The notes under the pieces are model-generated. The model was given only the letters and a program-made list of their open reading frames with translations. It was not told the origin of the DNA and made no database searches. Both the position numbers and the translations under genes were made by a program. From NCBI GenBank assembly GCA_900765575.1, contig CAAFRW010000287.1, forward strand, positions 1 to 17,494: a stretch of DNA of 17,494 nt, in the 5' to 3' direction. This document shows, piece by piece, positions 1-8,657 of this stretch (position 1 is the stretch's first letter; every line of letters starts with the position of its first letter). The DNA is from Bacteroidaceae bacterium (lineage in GTDB: Bacteria; Bacteroidota; Bacteroidia; Bacteroidales; Bacteroidaceae).

Positions 1-901
1 AACCGTTTCGGATGAGTGACTTCTGCATCACTTCGTTGTCGGCGTGGGTATCTATACGGAGATGCTGACATTGACTATAACACCAGTCGATACAAGCTTT
101 GGCTATGCCTTTGCAACTGCCGTCGGAGGCAATGCGGTGGATAACGTAATAGGGCTCGTCATTTGGCCAAGCTCCGTCTTCTATATAAGAATAGGTGGGG
201 TCGGGACCGGGAATAAAACAGAATGTACCCACTATCTGTCCGGTCTCGTTTTCGCAAACGTGGCAATGCGAGGCTTCTATTTCCCGTGCTATCAGCTCGC
301 GTTGCGGATAGCCGTTAATCCATTGGTTGGCGTTTCCGGTCGATTGCATAAAACGGCGGGCGATGTCGAATATCTCCATTAATCGGTCGAGGTCGCTCGG
401 AGAAGCTTTACGTATAGTCATCCTATTCTCTCCGCTCAATATCCTTCCGATGCGCTCTAAGTAGTGGGCATCCGTTTCATCAAATGTATTCAGGTGTTCG
501 CTGTCGATATCCAATACGGCATAGACTTCTCCCCGGCGAAACAGGGGGACGACTATTTCCGAACGGGAGGCCGAACTGCATGCAATGTGTCCGGGGAATG
601 TTTCTACGTCGGGGACAAGAATCGTGCGGGCTTCTTTCCAGGCTGTTCCGCAAACACCTTTTCCAAAGCCGATGCGTGTGCAGGCTAGGGGACCCTGAAA
701 GGGCGAGAGTACCAGTTGGTTCTCTTTTACCCGATAAAATCCTACCCACCAAAAGTGAAAGGTTTCCATGATAGCCGCCACCACATTGGCCATATTGGCT
801 ATTTCGTCGTTTTCGCCCTCTATTAGCGAGGCTATTTGAGGCAATAAGGCTTCATATTGTTCCGTTTTGCTTCCTTCTGCTATTTGTAGACTTTCTGCCA
901 T
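1..901 (-). CDS. Free methionine-(R)-sulfoxide reductase (GAF) fused to GNAT acetyltransferase, 3' end missing
   Basis: The minus-strand frame is open from ATG at 901 to the left edge (300 codons, no stop), so the C-terminus is missing. Residues 1-160 are a GAF-fold free methionine-(R)-sulfoxide reductase, which reduces free Met-(R)-sulfoxide in the cytoplasm. Cys74, Cys84 and Cys108 lie in the contexts LACTRI, GVCGTAW and GHIACSSASRSE, with the same 10 and 24 residue spacing as the E. coli catalytic cysteines (84, 94, 118). From residue 161 (MTIRKASPSDLDRL) a GNAT acetyltransferase domain follows, with an acetyl-CoA loop near residues 256-268 (IASDGSCKGIAKA). The acceptor substrate cannot be read. 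I chose the 901 start because an upstream in-frame ATG is followed at once by a stop. The join sits at an internal Met, as if two neighbouring genes had merged. The family call is firm for the reductase and good for GNAT. Confidence 0.88.
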   Translation of the reverse strand, partial: MAESLQIAEGSKTEQYEALLPQIASLIEGENDEIANMANVVAAIMETFHFWWVGFYRVKENQLVLSPFQGPLACTRIGFGKGVCGTAWKEARTILVPDVETFPGHIACSSASRSEIVVPLFRRGEVYAVLDIDSEHLNTFDETDAHYLERIGRILSGENRMTIRKASPSDLDRLMEIFDIARRFMQSTGNANQWINGYPQRELIAREIEASHCHVCENETGQIVGTFCFIPGPDPTYSYIEDGAWPNDEPYYVIHRIASDGSCKGIAKACIDWCYSQCQHLRIDTHADNEVMQKSLIRNG

Positions 902-919
902 ATCTTTACATTGCTTAAT

Positions 920-959
920 GAGTGTACCTCAATAAAAAATCTCAATAGGGGATACACTC
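920..959. repeat. Short inverted repeat between TetR gene and reductase-GNAT gene
   Basis: GAGTGTA (920-926) and TACACTC (953-959) are perfect 7-bp arms. The heptamer CTCAATA occurs twice between them (928-934 and 941-947). The element fills most of the 64-bp gap between the regulator stop and the next start. It could be an operator for the downstream gene or a weak terminator. No T-run follows, so function is unassigned. Confidence 0.4.
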
Positions 960-965
960 GTTTGT

Positions 966-1592
966 TTATTTGCAAAGTAATAGATATTCTTTCTTTTTCC
1001 CATCACTTTGGGCTATTATTTTGTTTAAGTATCGGATACCTGCTTGAGTGGAGGCTCCACGAATCATTATATAGCTGAATACATACTGCTTTTCGAAAGG
1101 ATAGTTTTCGACGCGCGACTGGAAGATACCTGTAAGGATGCGTTCGCTGAATAGTGTTACATTGATATTCTTTAAAATGTAACCTTCCTTTTGACAGGCC
1201 TGAACGAGTGAAGAACATTGCTGTATCCACTTTTTCTTGGTAGCCATACACCAATTGTTTAAACGTTCATCTTTGACGAGTTCTGTCCAGAAGATGATTT
1301 GGATGTTGTAGAGATTTTCTGTATAAAGTCTAATAAATTCCCATATCCGAAGCAGTGCATCCCCTTTGAAGGAAGTCTCCAAACGGTTGATTTTCTCTTC
1401 CCACTCTTCTTCTGTTTTTTGGATACAAACCTGTATTAAATCTTGCTTGGATGGATAGAGCTCATAAAGCGTCCGTTTGGAAATACCCAGCGAAGCGGCA
1501 ATAGAATCCACCTTGGTGGCGCGGATGCCACCAAGGTGAATTGAATGTAGAGTCGCTTTTAATATTTCTTGTTTTGCAACCTCTCTGTTCAT
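966..1592 (-). CDS. TetR/AcrR-family transcriptional regulator
   Basis: A 208-residue protein of normal TetR length. Residues about 8-53 form the DNA-binding domain: QEILKATLHSIHLGG, then the helix-turn-helix VDSIAASLGISKRTLYELYP and a following KQDLI. The remainder is helical and divergent, as expected for a ligand-binding dimerisation domain. It is the last gene of the efflux operon: its ATG is 9 bp after the stop of the outer-membrane lipoprotein gene, so it is probably cotranscribed with the pump. TetR proteins in this position usually repress the pump operon and are released by a drug or metabolite. The ligand is unknown. A G-rich stretch (GGAGGCGG) in the end of the upstream gene lies about 20 nt before the start, so the ribosome site is not obvious. 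Confidence 0.9.
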   Translation of the reverse strand: MNREVAKQEILKATLHSIHLGGIRATKVDSIAASLGISKRTLYELYPSKQDLIQVCIQKTEEEWEEKINRLETSFKGDALLRIWEFIRLYTENLYNIQIIFWTELVKDERLNNWCMATKKKWIQQCSSLVQACQKEGYILKNINVTLFSERILTGIFQSRVENYPFEKQYVFSYIMIRGASTQAGIRYLNKIIAQSDGKKKEYLLLCK

Positions 1593-1601
1593 TTGCTTAT
1601 T

Positions 1602-2966
1602 TTAATTTTGACCGCCTCCCAAAGATTGATAGAGGTTGATAACACCTTGAATCTCGGTGAAACGATTCGCTACCTGAGTTAATTGCGCATTGAGCAATGT
1701 CTGTCTTGCTGTCAATACCTCCAAATAGGTGGTGTTGCCATGCTCCATTAATAGAGAGGTGCTTTCGACAGCTCTTTCCAGAGAAGCTATTTGTTTTTCG
1801 TATTCCAACGCTTTGCTTTGGGCTGTTTGATACTGTGTCAGCGCATTGTTTACCTCGCTTCCGGCATTTAATAATGCTTGTTGGAAACTCAGTTTCGCCT
1901 CTTCCTGTTTGGCTTTGGCTATACGAAGCTGAGCACTGTTCTGTCCCTTATTAAATAAGGATTGAGTAATTGAGCCGACTGCTGTTGCCAACAGTTTGCC
2001 CGGATTCACAATACCGGCTCCCGAATTATTGGTCCATCCGGCGCTACCGCTTAATATAACAGACGGATAGAAAGCGGTGCGTGCTTGGTTCACTCCATAA
2101 AAAGCTTGTTCCATGCCCCGTTCCGCATTTCTTACGTCCGGGCGATTAGCCAGCATTTGCAAAGGGATGCCCACGGAGAAGTGTTCCGGCATTACTTGTC
2201 CGGCCAACTGTCCCCGTTGAATATTGTGAGGCGTCTCGGCCAATATCAATGAAAGGGCATTCTCCACCTGATTTATCTGCTCGTGCAAATCGAGCACGGT
2301 TGTACGGATGCTGTAATAGGTGGCTTCGGTTTGTGCTACGGCAGCTTCGGTGGTATATCCGGCTTCCTTCAGGGCACGGGTACTTTCCAGACTCTCTTTC
2401 CATATTTGTTCGGTGCTTTCGGCAATACGCAATTGTTCGTCCAGCATCAACAGAGTGTAATAGTTGTTAGCTATGGTGGCAATCAACTGAGTCTGCACAG
2501 CTTGCGCATAGTCTTTGCTTTGTTCCAGCACGGCTTTGGCCTGACGTTTGGCATTGAGCACGCGACCAAAAATATCTACTTCCCAGCTTGCTGCAACGGG
2601 TAGGGTATAGGTCTGTACCGCTTTGCTCTTATCGAAACTGCTCACCGTTCCCTGCGGAGCCAGAGAGAAGGAAGGCAGAAAGGCCAGTTTGGCAGCTTTC
2701 AGCGAAGCCTCCGATTCTTTGATACGCCAGTGAGCCGATTGCAAATCCGTATTGTTTTGCAAACCTTGCTCAATAAGGTTCTGCAATGCCGGGTCGGTAA
2801 ACAGTTCCCGCCAACTGAGGTTGCCTATATTATTTAAGGTGTCTGTTACGGTGGTTTCATTCCCGTATAAATCTTCGGGTACGGTGGTAACAGGTTTATA
2901 TTTGTTGTAGATGCCACAGCTGCTTAATAGCGCAGCTGTGGACAAAAGACATATCGTTTTCTTCAT
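1602..2966 (-). CDS. RND efflux outer-membrane factor lipoprotein (NodT/OprM/TolC type)
   Basis: Outer-membrane channel of a tripartite efflux pump, carrying substrate from the adaptor-pump complex out of the cell. From the chosen start MKKTICLLSTAALLSSCG there is a lipoprotein signal peptide with lipobox LSSC, so the mature protein should be lipid-anchored. Two duplicated OEP repeats follow, rich in heptad-like helices (WRIKESEASLKAAKLAF early; FNKGQNSAQLRIAKAKQ late), as in TolC-type tunnels. Total 454 residues, normal for the family. The frame also contains ATGs at 2996, 2987 and 2984, which would overlap the end of the pump gene. The start at 2966 lies one base after the pump stop and puts the signal peptide right at the N-terminus, although 2987/2984 remain possible. 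Tight spacing implies translational coupling. Confidence 0.93.
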   Translation of the reverse strand: MKKTICLLSTAALLSSCGIYNKYKPVTTVPEDLYGNETTVTDTLNNIGNLSWRELFTDPALQNLIEQGLQNNTDLQSAHWRIKESEASLKAAKLAFLPSFSLAPQGTVSSFDKSKAVQTYTLPVAASWEVDIFGRVLNAKRQAKAVLEQSKDYAQAVQTQLIATIANNYYTLLMLDEQLRIAESTEQIWKESLESTRALKEAGYTTEAAVAQTEATYYSIRTTVLDLHEQINQVENALSLILAETPHNIQRGQLAGQVMPEHFSVGIPLQMLANRPDVRNAERGMEQAFYGVNQARTAFYPSVILSGSAGWTNNSGAGIVNPGKLLATAVGSITQSLFNKGQNSAQLRIAKAKQEEAKLSFQQALLNAGSEVNNALTQYQTAQSKALEYEKQIASLERAVESTSLLMEHGNTTYLEVLTARQTLLNAQLTQVANRFTEIQGVINLYQSLGGGQN

Positions 2967-2967
2967 T

Positions 2968-5900
2968 TTACTTTTCGTTTTCATCATTAAATGCACTTCT
3001 TTCGCTCAAACTGCGTTGGCGTTCCGCTTCCACTTGCGTATCGGCTTCTGTTTTCAATGCCGGGCGGATGCGTTCCTGCAAGTATTCGAATATGATGTAG
3101 AATACCGGTACCACAAAGAGCAACGCCAGGGTTCCTACCAGCATACCGCCTACTACTCCGGTTCCTAACGAACTGTTACCGTTAGCGCCGGCGCCGGAAG
3201 CAAACATCAGCGGCAACATACCGAATATCATGGTCAGCACGGTCATCAGGATAGGGCGGAAACGGGCTTGTGCGGCAACGTAAGCCGATTCGATAATTCC
3301 CATGCCCTTGCGGCGGCGTTCGATGGCGAATTCCGTAATCAGGATGGCTGTCTTTGCCAGCAAACCTATCAACATGATGACACCGGTTTGCAGGTAAATA
3401 TTGTTTTCCAAACCGAAAAGCTTGGCGAACAGGAAACTACCCATCAGTCCGAACGGTACCGAGAAGATGACGGCGAACGGAATCAGGAAGCTTTCGTACA
3501 GACAGGAAAGTATCAAGTAGATTAACAGGATACATACCCCATAGATAAATACAGTGGACGCTCCGCCGCTTTGGGATTCCTCACGCGACATGCCGCCGTA
3601 TTCGTAACTATAGCTGCTGGGTAAGGTCTGCTCCGCTACTTCTTCAATGGCTTTCATGGTCTCTCCCGAAGAGTATCCGTTGGCTACGTTTACATTGGCG
3701 CTGATGGAACTGAACAGGTTGAAACGGGTGGAGATTTCGGGACCCATCACTTTCTTCAGGGTAACGAACTGGCTGATAGGAGCCATTTCACTGCCGTTCC
3801 GTACATACATATTGTGCAAAGACTGTTCGTCTAAGCGGTATTGGGGAGAGGCTTGCAACATCACACGGTATACCTTTCCGAACTCGTTGTAGTTGGAGGC
3901 GTATGTACCTCCGCAATAACTACTCAGTGCATCCAGTACCGATGACGGGGAGATGCCGGCACGTTTACATTTAGCTGCGTCTACATCGACCGAATATTGT
4001 GGGAAATTCATAGCGTAAGAAGTATAGGCCATGGCTACTTCCGGCCGTTGGTTCAAGGCCATCAGGAACTTCATGGATGCGGCATAGAAGGTAGCCATAT
4101 CGCCTCCGGTCTTGTCTTGTAAGTTCAAGTCGATAGAGTTACCCATACCATATCCCGGAATCATACCCGGTTGGAAGGTAAAGATTTGCGCGTCTTTAAT
4201 GCCGGAAAACTGTGCGTTTAAACGGGCAATCACTGCATCAGACTTTTCGCTGGCTTTGGTCCGTTCGCCCCAATCTTTCAGGCGGACGATAACCGTACCG
4301 TAGGAAACACCTTGTCCGGAAATCAAACCGTAACCGGCTACCCGTTGGTAGTGCTCTATTTCCGGTGTGTTCTTCAGGATGGTTTCTACTTTATCCAACA
4401 CCTTGCTGGTTTGTTCCAGTCCGCTACCCGGGGAGGTGCTGACATTAATCATGCATACACCCTGGTCTTCCTGAGGGACAAGACCGGTTTTGGTCGTACT
4501 CATGAAGAAAACCAGCAAGGCGATGGCAGCTACGAAAGAAGTCCATACCATCCAGCGGTGGTGGATAAAGAACATGACTCCTTTTTTATACTTACCCAGC
4601 ATGGCATTGAAAGAGGCGTTGTAGGCTGCTTTTACACGTCCGTTGATACTTTTCGCGCTTTTGCTCCCGTCGGACGGGCGCATTAGCATGGCGCAAAGAG
4701 CCGGACAAAGCGTTAAGGCGCTGATGCAGGAGATACCTACCGCTGTGGCCATGGTGATACCGAACTGGGTATAGAAGATACCGGAAGTTCCTCCCATAAA
4801 GGTAACCGGGATAAATACAGCCATAAACACGGCCGTACAGGAGATGACGGCCATGGTTACATCGCTCATGGCATCTTTGGTGGCTTGGTATGATGATTTG
4901 TATCCTACATCAAACTTTGCCTGCACGGCTTCCACCACCACTATCGCATCGTCCACTACCGTACCGATGGCTAACACCAGCGCGAAGAGGGTAAGGATGT
5001 TGATACTGAAGTTGGCAGCCGTTAAGCAGGCAAAGGTTCCAATTAACGATACAATAATAGATATGGAGGGAATCAATGTACTCTTAAAATCCTGCAAGAA
5101 GAAGTAGACGACCAGGATAACCAGAATGATGGCTATGATTAACGTTTCTACTACTTCGTGGATGGACTCGAACAAGAAATCGTTCGAACTCATCATGGTA
5201 ATAAAGTCGGTGCCTTTTGGCAAGTCCTTTCTTAAGTCGTTCAACAAGACGGTGATGCGGTTGTTTACCTCCGTAGCGTTAGCTCCTGCTACCTGGAAGG
5301 CCATGAAGGTACACGAGGGATTTCCGTCCATCGTACTGTGGAAACTGTAAGAAAGAGAACCCAATTCGATGTCGGCTACATCTTTCAACCGCAATACATT
5401 GCCGTCGGCATCAGAGCGGATAACGATATTCTTGAATTCTTCCGTACTTTGCAGACGTCCTTTATATTTCATGGTATACTGGAACGTGTTTTTTGAATTC
5501 TCTCCCAGCGAACCGGTAGGAGCTTCAATGTTCTGCTCACCAAGCACGGCGGTAATGTCCGATGGCACCAAACTGTATTGAGCCATCACATCCGGTTTCA
5601 GCCAGATACGCATACTGTAGGTATCACCCAACGCCATCACGTCGCCCACACCCTCAATACGTTTTATCTGCGGAACAACGTTGATATCGAGGTAGTTGGA
5701 CAGGAAGCGCTCGTCGTAGGTTCCGTCCGTGCTTACCAGCGAACAGATTTGCAAGAAACTGGTTTGCCGCTTCTGCGTGGTAACACCGATTTTGGTTACT
5801 TCGGAAGGGAGCAGACCTTGCGCTTTGGCTACACGGTTCTGTACGTTGACGGCGGCCATGTCCGGGTCGGTTCCTTGTTTAAAGTAGACTTCTATGGTTG

Positions 5901-6165
5901 CCGTGCCGGAATTGGTGGCGGTAGAGGTCATGTACATCATGTTTTCCACACCGTTGATACTCTCTTCCAACGGCATAATCACACTCTTTTGTACCGACTC
6001 GGCATTGGCTCCGGTATAACTGGCACTTACCCGCACGGTTGGAGGGGCAATATCGGGATATTGCTCCACAGGGAGCGTAAAGAGCGAAATGAGTCCCACT
6101 GCTAAAATCAGTATGGAGATGGACACAGCCATCACGGGACGTTTTATAAATATATTTCCTTTCAT
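2968..6165 (-). CDS. RND multidrug efflux pump inner-membrane subunit (AcrB/HAE1 family)
   Basis: Proton-driven inner-membrane pump of 1065 residues, typical HAE1 length. It begins MKGNIFIKRPVMAVSISI with the first membrane helix, then a large periplasmic loop containing LPVEQYPDIAPPTVRVSASY. Around 335-540 and 870-1035 are the membrane bundles. The proton-relay pair is present as Asp405-Asp406 in GTVVDDAIVV (AcrB 407/408), and the helix-10 lysine as Lys938 in AKTAILITEFA (AcrB 940). All catalytic positions I could check are intact, so the pump should be functional. The C-terminal tail from about 1035 is charged and cytoplasmic. It follows the adaptor gene by 52 bp and precedes the outer-membrane factor. 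Substrates cannot be inferred from sequence, although periplasmic capture of hydrophobic drugs, bile salts or detergents is usual for the family. Confidence 0.97.
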   Translation of the reverse strand: MKGNIFIKRPVMAVSISILILAVGLISLFTLPVEQYPDIAPPTVRVSASYTGANAESVQKSVIMPLEESINGVENMMYMTSTATNSGTATIEVYFKQGTDPDMAAVNVQNRVAKAQGLLPSEVTKIGVTTQKRQTSFLQICSLVSTDGTYDERFLSNYLDINVVPQIKRIEGVGDVMALGDTYSMRIWLKPDVMAQYSLVPSDITAVLGEQNIEAPTGSLGENSKNTFQYTMKYKGRLQSTEEFKNIVIRSDADGNVLRLKDVADIELGSLSYSFHSTMDGNPSCTFMAFQVAGANATEVNNRITVLLNDLRKDLPKGTDFITMMSSNDFLFESIHEVVETLIIAIILVILVVYFFLQDFKSTLIPSISIIVSLIGTFACLTAANFSINILTLFALVLAIGTVVDDAIVVVEAVQAKFDVGYKSSYQATKDAMSDVTMAVISCTAVFMAVFIPVTFMGGTSGIFYTQFGITMATAVGISCISALTLCPALCAMLMRPSDGSKSAKSINGRVKAAYNASFNAMLGKYKKGVMFFIHHRWMVWTSFVAAIALLVFFMSTTKTGLVPQEDQGVCMINVSTSPGSGLEQTSKVLDKVETILKNTPEIEHYQRVAGYGLISGQGVSYGTVIVRLKDWGERTKASEKSDAVIARLNAQFSGIKDAQIFTFQPGMIPGYGMGNSIDLNLQDKTGGDMATFYAASMKFLMALNQRPEVAMAYTSYAMNFPQYSVDVDAAKCKRAGISPSSVLDALSSYCGGTYASNYNEFGKVYRVMLQASPQYRLDEQSLHNMYVRNGSEMAPISQFVTLKKVMGPEISTRFNLFSSISANVNVANGYSSGETMKAIEEVAEQTLPSSYSYEYGGMSREESQSGGASTVFIYGVCILLIYLILSCLYESFLIPFAVIFSVPFGLMGSFLFAKLFGLENNIYLQTGVIMLIGLLAKTAILITEFAIERRRKGMGIIESAYVAAQARFRPILMTVLTMIFGMLPLMFASGAGANGNSSLGTGVVGGMLVGTLALLFVVPVFYIIFEYLQERIRPALKTEADTQVEAERQRSLSERSAFNDENEK

Positions 6166-6217
6166 TGTTCTGTCATTAAGAATTTAGAAACTAAAGGTGA
6201 GTTTTAGTTTACTGTGT

Positions 6218-7327
6218 TTATTTAACTTGTGTTCCTTCGCGGATGAGTCCGGCTCCTTCGGAGATGATTTCTTCTCCGGCTTTCAATCCGTCGGTTACGA
6301 TATAGTTTTTCCCATCGTTGTTGGGAGCTACCGTAATTAATGCGGAGACAGCCTTTCCGTCTACTACTTTGTATACTAATACCTTATCCTGCATTCTTAC
6401 GGTTGCGGTCTGTGGAATAACGATGCAATCGTTGTAAACCGACGGGATGATGATGTTGCCCGAAGCGCCGCTGCATAGTAAACGGTCGGGGTTGGGGAAG
6501 ACGGCACGTGCGGTAACCGAACCGGTTTGCTGGTCTATCACGCCACTGATGCTTTCCACTTTTCCTTTAAGCGGATAGATGGACTGGTCGTTGAGTTGTA
6601 ATGCTACTTCCGGCATGTTTTCGATGGCTTTGGCCGCCGAACCGTATTGCCGTGTAAGTTCCAGTAACTGATTCTCATTCATAGAGAAGTAAATGTACAT
6701 TTCCGAATTGTCCGATACGGTAGTCAGCGGTTTGGGCAAGCTTGCGCTTACTAACGCTCCAACCCGATAGGGCAGTGTGCCGACTACTCCGTTCGACGGA
6801 CTTTTTACTTCCGTATAAGACAGGTTATTGCGTGCGTTCACTTCCTGGGCTTTCATCTGTGCCAGTTGCGCTTTGGCGCTTAACCAACTATTTTCGGCCG
6901 TTTGCAGGTCGTATGCCGAAACTACCTTTTTGGTGTACAATTCCTTTTTGCTGTCGTAAGTCAGTTTAGCCGTGTTTAATGCTGCTTGTGCGGCTTCTAC
7001 ATTGGCCATGGCTGTTTGCAAAGCTGCCTGATAAGGAACTTGGTCGATAATGAATAAGACCTGGCCTTTTTTTACCGTTTCTCCTTCCGTTACACAGAGC
7101 CGGGTGATGGTTCCCGAAACTTGCGGATAAATGTCGATATCCTGACGTCCCCTTATGGAGACTGAATAACTGCTTTGTACCGTTTCGTTCGAGGGGGCAA
7201 CACTCATTATTGCATACTTTGCATTGGTTTGTGTTTGAGGAGCCTGTTTGCATCCTGTCATGACGCCACAGCTTATTAGTACGATAAGCCCTGCGTTACT
7301 AATCTTTTTTCTCATTGATTTTTCCAT
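6218..7327 (-). CDS. RND efflux periplasmic adaptor lipoprotein (membrane fusion protein)
   Basis: Adaptor linking the inner-membrane pump to the outer-membrane channel. Residues 1-26 are a lipoprotein signal with lipobox VMTGC (Cys26), so it is anchored in the membrane. The first lipoyl/biotinyl-like half is around residues 60-95 (GRQDIDIYPQVSGTITRL), followed by a coiled-coil hairpin about 100-165 (alanine-rich, LQTAMANVEAAQAALNTAKL). The second lipoyl half is SPSNGVVGTLPYRVGALV, then come beta-barrel and membrane-proximal domains. At 369 residues it has normal AcrA-like length. It is first in the operon. ATG 7327 is used because it is the first in frame; ATG 7315 (MRKKISN) would also keep the full signal peptide. 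Confidence 0.95.
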   Translation of the reverse strand: MEKSMRKKISNAGLIVLISCGVMTGCKQAPQTQTNAKYAIMSVAPSNETVQSSYSVSIRGRQDIDIYPQVSGTITRLCVTEGETVKKGQVLFIIDQVPYQAALQTAMANVEAAQAALNTAKLTYDSKKELYTKKVVSAYDLQTAENSWLSAKAQLAQMKAQEVNARNNLSYTEVKSPSNGVVGTLPYRVGALVSASLPKPLTTVSDNSEMYIYFSMNENQLLELTRQYGSAAKAIENMPEVALQLNDQSIYPLKGKVESISGVIDQQTGSVTARAVFPNPDRLLCSGASGNIIIPSVYNDCIVIPQTATVRMQDKVLVYKVVDGKAVSALITVAPNNDGKNYIVTDGLKAGEEIISEGAGLIREGTQVK

Positions 7328-7364
7328 TTTAATTATTATTGTGTTCCTATTGAAATAGATTTGT

Positions 7365-7376
7365 TATATCGATATA
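7365..7376. promoter_or_regulatory. 12-bp palindrome in the efflux operon leader
   Basis: TATATCGATATA is a perfect palindrome lying in the predicted 5' leader of the adaptor gene, between the candidate -7 element and the start codon. It is a possible operator for the TetR protein encoded at the end of the operon. It is short and AT-rich, so chance is not excluded. Confidence 0.3.
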
Positions 7377-7413
7377 TATGTTGTAGAACAGTGTTTTTTA
7401 TATTAATTGGTTG

Positions 7414-7421
7414 CAAAAGTA
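7414..7421 (-). promoter_or_regulatory. Candidate -7 element for the efflux operon
   Basis: On the minus strand this reads TACTTTTG, a full match to the Bacteroidetes -7 consensus TAnnTTTG. It would start transcription near 7407 and give a leader of about 80 nt. No TTTG -33 box is found at the usual 19-21 nt spacing, which suggests a weak or activator-dependent promoter, consistent with the divergent AraC gene. Confidence 0.5.
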
Positions 7422-7509
7422 GACTTATTTGAATCATCTGTTTATTTCAAATTATACGTAATATTGTTCAAAATCGGAATATACTGTATGGTTTTAAAGT
7501 ATTTTATCC

Positions 7510-7525
7510 TATTTTTGACGTCAAA
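7510..7525 (+). promoter_or_regulatory. Candidate AraC-gene -7 element overlapped by a palindromic operator
   Basis: TATTTTTG (7510-7517) fits the -7 consensus and lies 20 bp before the AraC-type start codon. The perfect 12-bp palindrome TTTGACGTCAAA (7514-7525) overlaps its 3' half and the likely transcription start. A dimeric repressor bound there would block initiation, so autorepression or control by the TetR protein is plausible. Confidence 0.45.
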
Positions 7526-7537
7526 TTAAGAACTATT

Positions 7538-8371
7538 ATGGAAGTATTGCGTTTACCCCAGGGCGAACAGTTTGTTGCGGGGAGTGGAAATTTGAAGAGA
7601 GTTTACCAACGGTTGGTGAAAATTTACGATCCTCTTTTATTCTTTTGCAGGAAAGGAGAGGGGCGAGTATCTATTGATTTGAAAGAGTATGAGGTGATAG
7701 AGAATACATTGATTTTTCTTATGCCTGGAAGTATTGTTTATTGTTCTTATCGTAGCGAAGATTTAGAGTTCTCTTTTGCTATCTGTTCCGGTGAATTGTT
7801 TCAGGAAGCTTCATTCCGTTTCGAACATGCCTTCTTCGAGTATATTAAGAATAATCCTTGTATGCAGTTCTTTGAAAATGATATTTCAGGATTTTATGGA
7901 CTCATTCGGGCCACTAACAGTATATATGACGATAAGGAGCATGTTTTCAGGGTTCCGATATTTAAGAATATCCTGCAATGTTTCTTGATGGAGATTTATG
8001 ACAAGTCGTTTCAGCGTTTCAGTAATGTGCCGCTAAAGAGCTCCAACCGGAAGGAGGCGTTGTTCAAGCACTTCTTGCAGCTTGTGCATGAGCATTATAT
8101 CGATGAGCGGGAGGTGGCTTTTTATGCCGATAAGCTATGTATTACATCTCGCTATCTCTCTGCCGTGGTGAATAGTGTAAGCAGGCATACCCCCAAAGAG
8201 TTTATCGACCGTTTTGTTATTTTGGAGATTAAGGCTTTATTGCAGTCCACCGATTTAAGTATGCAGGAGATAGCCAACCAGTTGCACTTCCCCGACCAGT
8301 CGTTCTTTGGGCGCTACTTTAAGAAGCATACGGGAGTGATGCCCAGTCGCTATCGTTTGGAGAATAAGTAG
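7538..8371 (+). CDS. AraC-family transcriptional regulator
   Basis: A 277-residue regulator. Residues about 1-165 form a poorly conserved N-terminal domain with cupin-like strand pattern (LLFFCRKGEGRVSIDL, then LIFLMPGSIVY), likely for sensing. Residues about 180-275 contain the two helix-turn-helix motifs of the AraC domain: the first around YADKLCITSRYLSAVVN, the second and signature around QEIANQLHFPDQSFFGRYFK followed by HTGVMPSRYR. It is transcribed away from the efflux operon across a 210-bp shared promoter region, which makes it the best candidate activator of the pump genes. The ligand is not evident. The start at 7538 is the first ATG after a -7-like element. Confidence 0.93.
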   Translation: MEVLRLPQGEQFVAGSGNLKRVYQRLVKIYDPLLFFCRKGEGRVSIDLKEYEVIENTLIFLMPGSIVYCSYRSEDLEFSFAICSGELFQEASFRFEHAFFEYIKNNPCMQFFENDISGFYGLIRATNSIYDDKEHVFRVPIFKNILQCFLMEIYDKSFQRFSNVPLKSSNRKEALFKHFLQLVHEHYIDEREVAFYADKLCITSRYLSAVVNSVSRHTPKEFIDRFVILEIKALLQSTDLSMQEIANQLHFPDQSFFGRYFKKHTGVMPSRYRLENK

Positions 8372-8419
8372 TAGGAGAAGGAGTGAGGAATCTAGACGGA
8401 GGTTCTTTGCTTTGTGCTC

Positions 8420-8452
8420 ATCGTCATAAAATGATAATCATCTTATGACGAT
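8420..8452. repeat. 33-bp near-perfect palindrome with Fur-box-like core
   Basis: Arms of 16 bases around a single central A at 8436, with one mismatched pair. The outer arms are ATCGTCATAA and TTATGACGAT and the core is ATGATAATCAT. The central 19 bp match 14 of 19 positions of the E. coli Fur consensus. It lies between two convergent genes, where it could be a bidirectional 3'-end hairpin, although neither side has a long T-run. It is also a plausible protein-binding site. Confidence 0.5.
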
Positions 8453-8618
8453 AAGAAGAATGTTTGTATCTATCTGAATGATAGAATGTAGTAGAAAAGT
8501 AGATAGTTGTAGGTGAAGATTTAGTGACAATGTTACTTCTCCGAAGTTATGAGCTTTGCATCTATTCAAATAACTCTTATAAAGATACTGAGGATGCTTT
8601 TAGAACAACAAATGAAGT

Positions 8619-8642
8619 GGGGCAGACGATACACTGCGCCCC
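8619..8642 (-). terminator. Possible terminator hairpin of the fic gene
   Basis: About 15 nt past the fic stop, the minus-strand RNA has GGGGCGCAG followed by an 8-nt loop and CTGCCCC, giving seven base pairs with a two-base bulge. A U-rich but broken tract (ACUUCAUUUGUUGUU) follows. The position fits; the imperfect stem keeps confidence moderate. Confidence 0.4.
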
Positions 8643-8657
8643 TTTCAGAAAAACCAA

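Larger units (their letters stand above)
8372..8657. other. Convergent intergenic region
   Basis: This 286-bp stretch separates the AraC-type gene (plus) from the fic gene (minus). It holds the 33-bp palindrome at 8420-8452 and the hairpin at 8619-8642, listed separately. I see no coding remnant in the rest. Confidence 0.6.

Noticed and set aside
464..771. Open frames on the plus strand inside the reductase-GNAT gene
   Set aside because: They are shadows of the minus-strand gene, whose catalytic cysteines fix the true frame.
5578..6105. 175-residue open frame on the plus strand
   Set aside because: It is antisense to the N-terminal part of the RND pump gene and shows no family features.
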